From Branchipolynoe longqiensis (lineage: Eukaryota; Annelida; Polychaeta; Phyllodocida; Polynoidae): a stretch of DNA of 64,000 nucleotides. The stretch covers positions 82,420,027-82,484,026 of the forward strand of contig CM059187.1 of NCBI GenBank assembly GCA_030323885.1. Reading direction: 5' to 3'. This document shows positions 44,125 through 53,872 of this stretch, piece by piece. The notes below the pieces were generated by a model, which was not told where the DNA came from, did no database searches, and saw only the letters and a list, made by a program, of their open reading frames with translations. The position numbers were made by a program, and so were the translations under genes. Each line of letters begins with the position of its first letter. Positions within the stretch are counted from its first letter, which is position 1.

Positions 44125-44333
44125 CGCTCCTTCCTCCTCCCATCGCCCTCCTACCCTTCCACGTCCCCTTCCCTATCCCCTCCTCCCCCCCTTCCTCCCC
44201 TCCACCTGCCCCCCCCCCCCCCCCCCCGTCCTCCTGCCGACTCCCCTCCCCTCCATCCTCCCCTTTCCATTCCCTGCTCCCCGACCTCATCGCACCTTCC
44301 GCTCCCATCCACCTACCACTAGTACCGCACCCT

Positions 44334-44364
<31 letters not shown>

Positions 44365-44562
44365 CTCGTGTTCCCTCTCCCCGACCTCATCGCACCCCTC
44401 ACCTGCCCCCGTCTAACAGACCTCCACACATATATAACAGCACCACACCCACAGTCTCCCATCGCTCACTCCAACACGTTTGCCTCTTGCTAGACCCCCC
44501 CCCCCCTCCCACCCCCCCCACCCACACGCCCACCATCACTATTCCCACACACCGCCGCTGCC
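44125..44562. repeat. C-rich pyrimidine tract
   Basis: CCTCC/CCCTCACC sequence with a C run of about 18 at 44209-44227 and a (CACCCT)n run at 44330-44362. The ORFs here are compositional. Confidence 0.85.
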
Positions 44563-44565
44563 TCC

Positions 44566-45288
44566 TAATGGCCCTGTCACACTACGACGTGACTACGTCA
44601 GCGTAGGCAGAACGTGAAAATAATTATATTACGTCGACGTTATGGGCGTAATATGCAAATTGTGGACGTGAGCGTAACGTGAAAGTAACGTCGGTGTACG
44701 TCGTGACCTTAGCTGTAACGTGACAACGTTAGGGCGGAGGGGTAATTGGTGATGTGACCGGGCGTTAGTGTAACGTGAGCGTAACGTCGCCGTAACGGGT
44801 GCGACATGGACGTAACGTGACCGTAACGCCACCGTAACGTGACCGTAACGTGACCGTAACGTGACCGTAACGTGACCGTAACGTGACCGTAACGTGACCG
44901 TAACGTGACCGTAACGTGACCGTAACGTGACCGTAATGTGCAAAACGCTGCCCACACGTTGCTCCCACCCGGGCCGTCGGTCTGATGTGACATAATGTGA
45001 CTCTAACGTCATTTACGCTGCTATAACGATCGCGGAACGTCTACCTAACATCATTGTCACGTCATCCCGACGTAACGGCTTCACGTCGAGATACGTCGAA
45101 AGTTTTGAACAGGTTCAAAACCTCGACGCGCGGTGACGTAACACGACATAACATGACGTAGCTCGACGTCACTCTAACGTCATTATGACGTCATCATAAC
45201 GTAACCCAACGTACGGCAACGTAATGACGAAAAATCATCACGTTAGGCTCACGTTGGCTCGTTACGTCATAGTGTGACAGGGGTATTA
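44566..45288. mobile_element. GTCACACTAC MITE (copy 3), ACGT-saturated
   Basis: Left TAATGGCCCTGTCACACTAC, right inverted TAATACCCCTGTCACACTAT. The interior is built of ACGT-containing words and includes an array of the 11-mer GTAACGTGACC at 44810-44939 (about 11 copies). A TGACGTCA lies at 45186-45193. Antisense ORFs (RYGHVTVTLRS repeats) only read the array. Confidence 0.85.
44810..44939. repeat. 11-mer array GTAACGTGACC
   Basis: Near-perfect tandem 11-mers inside the MITE. Confidence 0.95.
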
Positions 45289-45412
45289 GCTACTTAATTC
45301 GGCCGGCTGATGGGTTAACTAGCCACACGGAGGCGACACTGCAAAGTGTCCTTCTCCTTTCCGCACTCTGCCTATGGGTGCCTCCATCTAGTGGCACAGC
45401 TCGGTGGGTTTG

Positions 45413-45663
45413 TGTTATTCCCGCGTTCATCATGCGTATTGTGATGAAAGGGGAACCTGTATTCAAGCCATATATCACAACAGAATTTCTCATATTGATC
45501 ACATCTTCCGTGTTGTGTATTGGACTGAGGCTCGGCGGGCCGGGAACCAGCCAGCCACGACCAGTGACACGAGGGACCAGTGTAGACTAGCGCTGGTGCT
45601 AATAAAGCATTGAGTAACCAGACATCAACGTGTGCAGTCATTCCTAAACTCAATCACATTACA
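45413..45663 (+). mobile_element. 5' LTR of a Ty3/gypsy-like retrotransposon
   Basis: The right end is certain: ...CAATCACATTACA is followed at 45664 by the primer-binding-type TGGTGTCAGAGCCGG. An AATAAA lies at 45601. The left end at TGTTATTCCC (45413) is a guess from TG...CA rules. Confidence 0.6.
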
Positions 45664-45678
45664 TGGTGTCAGAGCCGG
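45664..45678 (+). promoter_or_regulatory. Primer-binding site
   Basis: TGGTGTCAGAGCCGG directly abuts the LTR end, as expected for a tRNA-primed LTR element. Confidence 0.6.
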
Positions 45679-45686
45679 AACCTTAG

Positions 45687-45950
45687 ATGGGCATGTCTCT
45701 CCCAGGGTTGAAACCACCCAGGCCATTGAACTTGGAGGAAAACATTTCCGTCTACTGGAAGACATGGACTCCTTCCTTCAACATCTATGCTACTGCAGCA
45801 GGAGTGCAGAGCAGGAGGGAGAAAGTGCTGTGCTGCATATTCCTTCATGTAACCGGTGCGGAGGCGCAGAAAGTTCATCAACCGATGAGATTCATCGCGG
45901 CAGATGTGGACAAGCTGAGGGCATTAAAGGAAGCATTCTGCGAGTATTAA
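45687..45950 (+). pseudogene. N-terminal Gag fragment of the Ty3/gypsy-like element
   Basis: 87 codons: LPGLKPPRPLNLEENISVYW, then AAGVQSRREKVLCCIFLHVT. This matches the start of metazoan Ty3/gypsy Gag (PLxLEGNLxxNWxxWxxxFxLY, KxxxLLHVxGxEA). It is cut at ALKEAFCEY by a return to the last 17 bases of the LTR (45949-45965), so the rest of gag, pol and almost all of the 3' LTR are deleted. Confidence 0.75.
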
Positions 45951-45965
45951 CTCAATCACATTACA
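45949..45965 (+). repeat. Terminal 17 bp of the 3' LTR
   Basis: AACTCAATCACATTACA, identical to the LTR end at 45647-45663. Confidence 0.7.
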
Positions 45966-46017
45966 CTCCGGTGCGACTGAAAATGGTCAACATTCGGGGG
46001 TGGTGAGGTGGGCGAGA

Positions 46018-46126
46018 TGGCGCCACCGGTAAAGTGTCATATCTTATGGAGGATAACAATAACAATAAGTAATATTCCCTTACATATTTTTATACTCGCA
46101 TAATATGTTATATATCACATACACTG
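46018..46126 (-). repeat. Dispersed repeat D, minus strand
   Basis: GATGGCGCCACCGG to TTTTATACTCGCATAATATG TTATATATCACATAC. Confidence 0.6.
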
Positions 46127-46310
46127 GGTGGTAGTATTCAATTGCCAGGTAGTTGACCGATGGGCACACTTGAGCAATTCTCTGGAGTAACCCATTTGTT
46201 TTGGAACCACTAAATACAAAATCGCCATTAACATAGGGATAAGGAACACAAAATGTCCTCGTGAGCCATTATTATAGAAGGTGACCGATTTGTAGAATAT
46301 TATCACAATG

Positions 46311-46400
46311 GGGCTGTCTGGGCGATCGGCTTGGACACAAATAAAGCGTTCGATATAGGGGAGTGGTTGATCTATGTAATATATCTCAGTAAAACCATGT
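46311..46400 (-). mobile_element. Fragment of the CAGTAAAACC MITE
   Basis: GGACACAAATAAAGCGTTCG ATATAGGGGAGTGGTTGATC and CTCAGTAAAACC match the middle and end of 41052-41234, rearranged. Confidence 0.5.
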
Positions 46401-46860
46401 CAATGGAAAGGGTGTGCCCTCCACGATAGCTGACCCTGGTCACCATCCTCACCAACTCCATGATATATAGCACACCTACTCCTGGGGACTTCCCCCGCGC
46501 CCCCCCCCCCCCGCCTCCCTCAACGGTAAGACCCCTTAAAGTCACACATGCTGATGTGATCCAGACCGAGGCTGCGACCTACTTAAAGCTGCATAGTCCG
46601 ATGAAGCATCACGTTTTCAAAACCAGTTATGTAGAATTGATTCTACCTACCTAGCTTAGATACTGATGCACTTATTAAGCGGTTCTTGCCAAATATAATG
46701 GAATGCTGAATCAATTGAACAGAACCTGTTACTGTTGAAACCTATCCTTTCAGGGTTTTGGCATGCTTGCAAAAACTAATTTGACATGTTTGTACTTCAA
46801 ATATCTCAAAACTTAGCCTTTAAACAAAAAGGTTATTTCAAACGAAAATAAGGGAGATAA
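46401..46860. other. No gene seen
   Basis: A short C run at 46499-46511 and otherwise AT-rich DNA. Confidence 0.4.
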
Positions 46861-47360
46861 TGTAGTGGTCTGCACTGACCTCTCAGGCAAGTAACCACAT
46901 AGACAGGTAGGCGTGGGGAGTGTATTGATATCAGGGAGCCTAGGTGGTGTAATGGTTAGCACACTGGCCCGGAATGCAAACAGATGTGGGTTCGAGTCCC
47001 GCTCTAGGTGCAGTATTTCCCATTTTCATCACCCCCATGACACTGGTGCCGTGACCAGGATCCTGTACAAGCTTTGCGCTGTATGGTTGTTGAACCTACC
47101 ATGTGTATGTATGTGTTAGTGCATTGCCTGTATGTATGTAATTGTAAGCATTACAAGACTTACAATTCCAGGGGGACGAGTGTAGTGGTCTGCACTGACC
47201 TCTCAGGCAAGTAACCACATAGACAGGTAGGCGTGGGGAGTGTATTGATATCAGGGAGCCTAGGTGGTGTAATGGTTAGCACACTGGCCCGGAATGCAAA
47301 GAGATGTGGGTTCGAGTCCCGCTCTAGGCGCAGTATTTCCCATTTTCACCCCCACGACAA
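46861..47360 (+). mobile_element. Tandem dimer of SINE-C
   Basis: TGTAGTGGTCTGCACTGACC at 46861 and 47181 (period 320). Head GGTGGTGTAATGGTTAGCAC, box B GTGGGTTCGAGTCCCGC. The second unit is truncated after the head and is followed by a (TTTA)n run. The units are much more alike than those at 3010-3520. Confidence 0.85.
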
Positions 47361-47489
47361 TAATAAGAAAAATTCGCTATATTTATTTATTTATTTAAGA
47401 AAAATGACAGAAACTTAAAACCATCGGACTATGCATCTTTAACTGGCACATATGGCGTCGCAGTGAGACACCCGTCAATCTCCATAAGG

Positions 47490-48056
47490 GAGATCCAGGA
47501 GTCCTATCATTGACTCAACCTCCCACAGCCCTGCCCCCACACACCCACCTCCAACCCGCACCAACACCCCCACCCGCCCGCCCACCCACCCGCCTCTCAC
47601 CTCCACCACCCCCCACCTCTTACCGTCACCCACCCACTGCCACCCACCTCTCACCGTCACCCACCCACAGCCACCCACCTCTCACCACCACCCCCACCCT
47701 CCTAGCTCTCACCCCACACACCACCCACCTCTTACAGCCATCTCAAACACCACCCACCCACCCACCTCTCACCTCCACCACCCCACCTCTTACCGTCAGT
47801 CATCCACAGCCACCCACCTCTCACCGTCACCCACCCCCATCCACCCACCTCTCACCGCCACCCCTCCCCCCACCTGTCACGCCACTACCACCCCCCCACC
47901 CACCTCCCCACCACCCCCCACCCACCTAGCTCTCACCCCACACACCACCCACCTCTTACCGCCATCTCCAAACACCACCCAACCCACCCACCTCTCACCA
48001 CCACCCACCCACCCACTCACTCCCAACTCCACCTCCACCAACCTACCCTATACCAT
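47490..48056. repeat. CCACCCACCTCTCACCG minisatellite
   Basis: Degenerate pyrimidine-rich repeat. ORFs on both strands are compositional. Confidence 0.9.
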
Positions 48057-48067
48057 GACTTACTAAT

Positions 48068-48479
48068 CAATCAATCAATAGTTCCGTCCTCTAGTCGAGG
48101 GTTGGATGCAATGGTTCTCCACTTGTCCCGATATTGTGCTGTTCTGATAGATTGTGAATAATTTAAGCCTGTCCACTGTGAAATATTTGTAAACCATGAT
48201 GTTCTTGGTCTCCCTCTCCCTCTGCTGCCATTCACCTTCCCTTCCAACAATGTATGGTATATTGAACTCTGACGAATGATGTGGCCAAAATAAATAAGTT
48301 TCTTTGTCTGTATAGTGGCAAACAAGCTTTTCTTATTTTTAATTTTTCTGAGAACTTCTTTGTTGGTGATCTTCTTTGTCCGTGATATTTTCATCATCCT
48401 TCGATAAGTCCACATCTCAAATGCTGCTAAACGTTTGTACATTTTCTTAGAGATTGTCCATGTCTCTGCCTCATACATT
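48068..48479 (-). pseudogene. RTE-like reverse transcriptase C-terminus (3' part, split by YR element 1)
   Basis: Minus strand 48479-48071 reads YEAETWTISKKMYKRLAAFE, MWTYRRMMKISRTKK, YFGHIIRQSS and GRGRPRTSWF...QWTGLNY, ending LEDGTID and stop. This is the typical C-terminal region after the RT domain of RTE-like non-LTR elements. The tail is TTGATTGATT-type. The frame is open to the insertion point. The 5' continuation lies beyond element 1 at 52978-53177. A longer reading frame to 48565 is an artefact that runs into element 1. Confidence 0.85.
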
Positions 48480-48676
48480 GGTCGTAATGCTCGCATTGCG
48501 GTTGATGCGAGGCGAGGGAGGACGCCCCCCCCCCTCTCTCCCTCTCCTCTCTCCTCCAGCTCCACTGCTCACTATTACATAACCCCCCCCTCTCTCTCTC
48601 CCTCCCTTATAACCGCCTCCGGCCTCTCCTCCGGCCACTCGCCCTCCTGCCTCCACACTCTCCGCTCCTCACGCCC
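48480..48676 (+). repeat. A1 of element 1, with TATA box
   Basis: GGTCGTAATGCTCGCATTGC start. CCCTCCCTTATAACCGCC at about 48607 is a probable promoter TATA. Confidence 0.8.
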
Positions 48677-48911
48677 GTGCACCACGCCAGCCTGCACACC
48701 GGCGCCTCACCACTACCGTGCACTACACCATCCTGCAGGACGACCCCTCTCGCCACGCCTCTATGCACGGTTGGTCCCCCCCCCCCCCACACCCACACCC
48801 ACACCCACCACACCCACCCCGGGCTCGTACCACCCTGACCGCCGACCCCTGAGGCAACACACACACGCCATTGTGCAACCCTCACCCCCCCCCCCCCCCC
48901 ATCTCAACCCA

Positions 48912-49840
48912 CACATCTCTGCCGCCGCCGCCGCCGGCCAACCCTCACATCTCTGCCGCTCACATCTCTGCCGCCGCCCCCCCACCCTCCACCCAACCGC
49001 CACCGCTCTCTCATCTCCGCCGACCACCCGGCCTCCCCCCTCCCCGACCTCACCACAGGCCCCGCTCTCTACTGCTTATGTCACACTACACTCTCTCTCA
49101 CACTACACTGGCTGTGTCACACCAAACTGGCCCTGTCACACTACACTCTTCATGCTACACTGCTTGTGTCACGCTGCACTGGCTGTGTCACACTACACTG
49201 GGCGTGTCACACTACAACCTCTGCCGCCGCCGGCCAACCCTCACATCTCTGCCGCTCACATCTCTGCCGCCGCCCCCCCCCCCCCCCCTCCACCCAACCG
49301 CCACCGCTCTCTCATCTCCGCCGACTACCCGGCCTCCCCCCCCCCCCGACCTCACCACAGGCCCCGCTCTCTACTGCTTACGTCACACTACACTCTCTCT
49401 CACACTACACTGGCTGTGTCACACCAAACTGGCCCTGTCACACTACACTCTTCATGCTACACTGCTTGTGTCACGCTGCACTGGCTGTGTCACACTACAC
49501 TGGGCGTGTCACACTACAATCTCTGCCGCCGCCGGCCAACCCTCACATCTCTGCCGCTCACATCTCTGCCGCCGCCGCCCCACCCTCCACCCAACCGCCA
49601 CCGCTCTCTCATCTCCGCCGACCACCCGGCCTCCCCCCCTCCCCGACCTCACCACAGGCCCCGCCGCCTCTCTCTCATCTCCACTGCTTATGTCACACTA
49701 CACTCTCCCTCACACTACACTCGCTGTGTCACACCAAACTGGCCCTGTCACACTACACTCATCTCTGTCATGCTACACTGCTTGTGTCACGCTGCACTGG
49801 CGGTGTCACACTACACTGGGCGTGTCACACTACACTCCTC
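48912..49840 (+). repeat. Three tandem units of about 300 bp in element 1
   Basis: ACCCTCACATCTCTGCCG at 48941, 49237 and 49539. Each unit carries TCTCATCTCCGCCGAC and a run of 18-mers of the type TGTCACACTACACTGGCY. Confidence 0.9.
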
Positions 49841-49899
49841 TCACCCTCAGACACTCCGGGTTGCGGGACTACACAACTTTTGGCCGCCCCGCACCCTCC

Positions 49900-50045
49900 T
49901 TCCGCACCCTCCTTCCTTCCCTGGTCACCCATGTCACCCATGCCAACCCAGGTCACCCATGTCACCCATGCCCCCAGGTCACCCTGGTCACCCATGCCAC
50001 CCAGGTCATCCTGGTCACCCATGTCACCCACGCCACCTACCTCTC
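49900..50045 (+). repeat. GTCACCCATGTCACCCATGCC short repeat
   Basis: 9-12-base units. Also present in element 2 (58500-58670 and 57680-57790, inverted). Confidence 0.85.
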
Positions 50046-50084
50046 TCTGCTGCCTGCCGCCTCCACCTGCTCATGCCCCCACTG

Positions 50085-51590
50085 CCACTGCGGGCTCCAC
50101 CTGCGCCCCCCCCTGCCTGCCGCCACTGTGCTGCTGCCACTGGGCGTCCTGCCACTGCGTGTGCTGCCCCAGCTGGATCAACGTGTTGCTGCTGCCTCTA
50201 TGCTGCCGCTCTGCCACTGCGGGCTCCGCCTGTGCTCCCCCGTGCCTGCTGCCGCTGTGCTGCTGCCACTGGGCGTCCTACCACTGCGTGTGCTGCCCCA
50301 GCTGTATCAACGTGTTGCTGCTACCTCCGTGCTACCGCTCTGCCACTGCGGGCACCACCTGTGCTCCCCCGTGCCTGCTGCCACTGTGCTGCTGCCACTG
50401 GGCGTCCTACCACTCGTGTGCTACCCCAGTGGTATCAACGTGCTGCTGCTGCCTCTGTGCTACCGCTCTGCCCCTGCGGGCTCCACTTGTGCTCCCCTGT
50501 GCCTGCCGCCACTGTGCTGCTGCCACTGGGCGCCATACCACTGCGTGTGCTGCCCCGGCTGTATACACGTGTTGCTGCTACCTCAGTGCTGCTGCTCTGT
50601 CACTGCGGGCTCCACCTGTGCTCCCCCGTGCCTGCTGCCACTGTGCTGCTGCCACTGGGCGTCCTACCACTGCGTGTGCTGCCCCAGCTGTACCAACGCG
50701 TGGCTGCTACCTCTCTGCTACCGCTCTGCCACTGCGGGCTCCCCTGTGCTCCCCCGTGCCTGCTGCCACTGCTGCTGTCACTGGGTGTCCTACCACTGCG
50801 TGTGCTGCCCCAGCGGTATCAACGTGTGCCGCTGCCTCTGTGCTACCGCCCTGCCACTGCGGGCTCCACCTGTTTTCCCCCGTGCCTGCTGCCCCTGTGC
50901 TGCTGCCACTGGGCGTCCTACCACTGCGTGTGCTGCCCCGGCCGGATCGACGCGTTGCTGCTGCCTCCGCCACTGCGGGCTCCCCTCTGCTCCCCCGTGC
51001 CTGCTGCCACTGCTGCTGTCACTGGGCGTCCTACCACTGCGTGTGCTGCCCCAGCGGCATCAACGTGTGCCGCTGCCTCTGTGCTACCGCCCTGCCACTG
51101 CGGGCTCCACCTGTGCTCCCCCGTGCCTGCTGCCACTGTGCTGCTGCCACTGGGCGTCCTACCACTGCGTGTGCTGCCCCGGCCGGATCGATGCGTTGCT
51201 GCTGCCTCTGTGCTACCGCTCTGCCACTGCGGGCTCCCCTGTGCTCCCCCGTGCCTGCTGCCACTGTGCTGCTGTCACTGGGCGTCCTACCACTGCGTGT
51301 GCTGCCCCAGTGGCATCAACGTGTGCCGCTGCCTCTGTGCTACCGCCCTGCCACTACGGGCTCCACCTGTGCTCCCCCGTGCCTGCTGCCACTGTGCTGC
51401 TGCCACTGGGCGTCCTACCACTGCGTGTGCTGCCCCGGCCGGATCGACGCGTTGCTGCTACCTCTGTGCTACCGCTCTGCCACTGCGGGCTCCGCCTGTG
51501 CTCCCCCGTGCCTGCTGCCGCTGTGCTGCTGCCACTGGGCGTCCTGCCACTGCGTGTGCTGCCCCGGCGGCAGCCACGTGTCATGCAGCC
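50085..51590 (+). repeat. 129-bp minisatellite, about 12 units, element 1
   Basis: Unit: CCACTGCGGGCTCCACCTGT, CCCCCGTGCCTGCTGCCACT, GGGCGTCCTACCACTGCGTG, TGCTGCCCC. At 43 codons per unit the same peptide recurs, but indels switch it between frames. Two further units are at 51905-52185. Confidence 0.9.
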
Positions 51591-51905
51591 ATGGCACCCT
51601 GGACCTGCCTCCAGCCGCCCTGCCTACCCCCTCACCTCAGCCAAGCCTCAGACTGCTGGCGGAGTCATGCCAGACCCGCCGCTACCCAGGTCACCCTGGT
51701 CACCCATGCCACCCAGCCGTGGCACCCTGGACCTGTCTCCAGCCGCCCTGCCTGCCCTCTCACCGCAGTCAAGCCTCAGACTGCTGGCGGAGTCATGCCA
51801 GACCCGCCGCCACCCAGGTCACCCTGGTCACCCATGTCACCCAGCCGAGGCACCCTGGACCTGCCTCCAGCCGCCCTGCCTGCCCTCTCACCACAGTCAA
51901 GCCTC
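51590..51905 (+). repeat. Second minisatellite type in element 1
   Basis: About 2.5 units of GCACCCTGGACCTGCCTCCA, GCCTCAGACTGCTGGCGGAG, CAGACCCGCC, period about 125. Confidence 0.8.
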
Positions 51906-52187
51906 CACCTGCTCACACCTCTGCTGCCACTGCGGGCTCCGCCTGTGCTCCCCCGTGCCTGCTGCCACTGTGCTGCTGCCACTGGGCGTCCTACCACTGC
52001 GTGTGCTGCCCCAGCTGGATCAATGTGTTGCTGCTACCTCTCTGCTACCGCTCTGCCACTGCGGGCTCCACCTGTGCTCCCCTGTGCCTGCTGCCACTGT
52101 GCTGCTGCCACTGGGCGTCCTACCACTGCTGTGCTGCCGCAGCTGTATCAACGTCGTGCTGCTGCCTCTTTGCTACCGCTCTGCCGC

Positions 52188-52305
52188 CCTGGACCTCTGA
52201 GCGCTGCACGCATACGTGCCACGCCTCGCCCCCTCGGCGGCCCCTCGAGCCCTCTCCTCTCTCTTGGTTGAGGGCTCCTCGGGCCCACCTCCCGCCAACT
52301 ACTGA
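52188..52305 (+). pseudogene. Tyrosine recombinase C-terminal scrap, element 1
   Basis: TGGACCTCTGAG encodes WTSE, then a 1-base deletion shifts to ALHAYVPRLAPSAAPR, then VEGSSGPPPANY and TGA. Comparison with element 2 (WTSEAVHAYVPRL) identifies the shift. The Tyr of HAYVP (52213-52215) matches the catalytic tyrosine position. The rest of the enzyme is gone. B1 starts within the last codons. Confidence 0.75.
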
Positions 52306-52500
52306 CATTACCTCATCCACATTTATCATAACACTGACATTGACGCTCTCATCATGAGCATGCTTCATCCTTGATATTACATGTACCTCACATTGATATT
52401 ACGCCTCACACTTATTATGCTCATGTAGCCTCGGGCATTTCCTCAAATAAACTGCCCTCTTTTTCCACTCTCGCCTCCTCGTCCTTCCTTGCCGTGCATC
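52266..52500 (+). repeat. B1 of element 1
   Basis: GGTTGAGGGCTCCTCGGGCC to CCTTGCCGTGCATC. Contains AAATAAACTGCC as polyadenylation signal. Its 5' part is coding for the recombinase end. Confidence 0.85.
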
Positions 52501-52529
52501 GGTCGTAATGCTCGCATTGCGGTTGATGC
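52496..52529. promoter_or_regulatory. Palindrome spanning the B1/A2 junction of element 1
   Basis: GCATCGGTCGTAATGC, TC, GCATTGCGGTTGATGC: arms match at 12 of 16. Candidate recombination site, by analogy with the second family. Confidence 0.5.
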
Positions 52530-52697
52530 GAGGCGAGGGAGGACGCCCCCCCCCTCTCTCCCTCTCCTCTCTCCTCCAGCTCCACTGCTCACTATTACAT
52601 AACCCCCCCCCTCTCTCTCTCCCTCCCTTATAACCGCCTCCGGCCTCTCCTCCGGCCACTCGCCCTCCTGCCTCCACACTCTCCGCTCCTCACGCCC
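52501..52697 (+). repeat. A2 of element 1
   Basis: 197 bp, matching A1 apart from C-run details. Confidence 0.85.
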
Positions 52698-52742
52698 CTT
52701 TTTCCCCACCCACCATCCCTATACACCAACTCTCCACTATAG

Positions 52743-52977
52743 GGTTGAGGGCTCCTCGGGCCCACCTCCCGCCAACTACTGACATTACCTCATCCACATT
52801 TATCATAACACTGACATTGACGCTCTCATCATGAGCATGCTTCATCCTTGATATTACATGTACCTCACATTGATATTACGCCTCACACTTATTATGCTCA
52901 TGTAGCCTCGGGCATTTCCTCAAATAAACTGCCCTCTTTTTCCACTCTCGCCTCCTCGTCCTTCCTTGCCGTGCATC
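52743..52977 (+). repeat. B2 of element 1
   Basis: 235 bp, identical to B1 by eye. Confidence 0.85.
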
Positions 52978-53177
52978 AGAGTAGACCACACATAACACTG
53001 AAGAATAGGCTTCCTTGTTTGTATTAATATCTTACTTGATGTTAACACTCTATACATTTTGGAGAATGTTGTTCGGGCTATTGTTATCCTTCTTTTAATT
53101 TCTTCCTCACATCTCCCATCATTTGTAATCTTTTGTCCGAGATATATGAATTCGGATACTTGTTCTATGTTTGTGCC
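52978..53177 (-). pseudogene. RTE-like reverse transcriptase, 5' part of the split copy
   Basis: Minus strand 53168-52978 reads EQVSEFIYLGQKITNDGRCE, EEIKRRITIARTTFSKMYR and TRKPILQCYVWST, the region before the LYGCETW-like motif of RTE elements. It joins in frame, across the 4.5-kb YR insertion, to MYEAETW at 48479. The copy is 5' truncated at about 53178. Confidence 0.85.
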
Positions 53178-53330
53178 TTACTAATACTAGTCAGATAATG
53201 ACAATATATAGATAATATCTCCCATCCATTCCACCATGAGTTACAAAGCACTCACATTTATAAAGTCCTGCTTTCTATAGAGGTCATGGACGTGGCTGAA
53301 AATGAATGCCTGGAACCTCCCACAATGCTT

Positions 53331-53654
53331 TCCTCAGCGGTGGCCGAATCGGTAAAGCTCGAGCCTCGTGTGCAGGAGATCGGGAGTACGGTTCCCGGTC
53401 TAGTCAAACCAATGACTTATAAAATTGACACTTGTCACATCCTAGCCTCACACTTGGCATTAATAGGATAAGGCAAGGACTGGTTAGCTGAAAGTCAGGA
53501 TAATGTGACTGAGTGGGATATCAGGTCACGGTGCCAACAGCCTGATTTCCCAATGGGGCAGCACTGTAATGTCACCATGAGTGCACACTGTCACAAGTCG
53601 GTACCCATCCTGATATGACCTTAGATATTGCCCAGATGTAAAACTCCAACAACC
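53331..53654 (+). mobile_element. SINE-A
   Basis: GCGGTGGCCGAATCGGTAAA head, end CCCAGATGTAAAACTCCAAC. Confidence 0.8.
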
Positions 53655-53794
53655 GACTAACCGATCTCTCGCCCTTCTATCAACACTTCCTCAACACAGT
53701 GTTTGACACTAAAAGTAGAAGCAGCATCGTGTATGGGGTTGAAATCACACCCCGAAGGGAAATCCTACGTACACATCGACAGGTCTATTTCATC

Positions 53795-53872
53795 GGGAAG
53801 ATTAGATAGCTTAATGAGTAGGGCGCTAGTCCTGGAATGGTAGATATCTGGGTTCGAGTGCTGCTCCAGCCG
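53795..53872 (+). mobile_element. tRNA-like SINE fragment
   Basis: TTAGATAGCTTAATGAGTAG GGCGCTAG and CTGGGTTCGAGTGCTGC. Box A and box B like, no conserved 3' domain. Confidence 0.4.

Larger units (their letters stand above)
48480..52977 (+). mobile_element. YR retrotransposon element 1 (first family), split direct repeats, minisatellite-filled
   Basis: Order A1 (48480-48676), internal, B1 (52266-52500), A2 (52501-52697), 45-bp spacer, B2 (52743-52977). A1 and A2 are both 197 bp, and B1 and B2 are both 235 bp and identical by eye, implying recent integration. The internal 3.6 kb is nested GC-rich tandem arrays, ending in a scrap of the recombinase C-terminus. It is inserted in the RTE ORF: the host reads TACAT|CAGAG, with no target duplication. 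All three forward frames are open for about 3 kb (1278, 1109 and 1063 codons). This reflects C-rich repeats without stops and not a gene. Confidence 0.85.

Noticed and set aside
44629..45012. RYGHVTVTLRS repeat protein
   Set aside because: Antisense reading of the 11-mer array in a MITE, open in three frames.
46920..47010. Possible genuine tRNA genes at SINE heads
   Set aside because: Box A and B are present, but acceptor stems do not pair cleanly and each is attached to repeated SINE bodies.
48071..48565. 164-codon minus ORF starting MELEERGEGERGGG
   Set aside because: The first 30 or so codons come from YR element 1; the real RTE sequence starts at the insertion border 48479.
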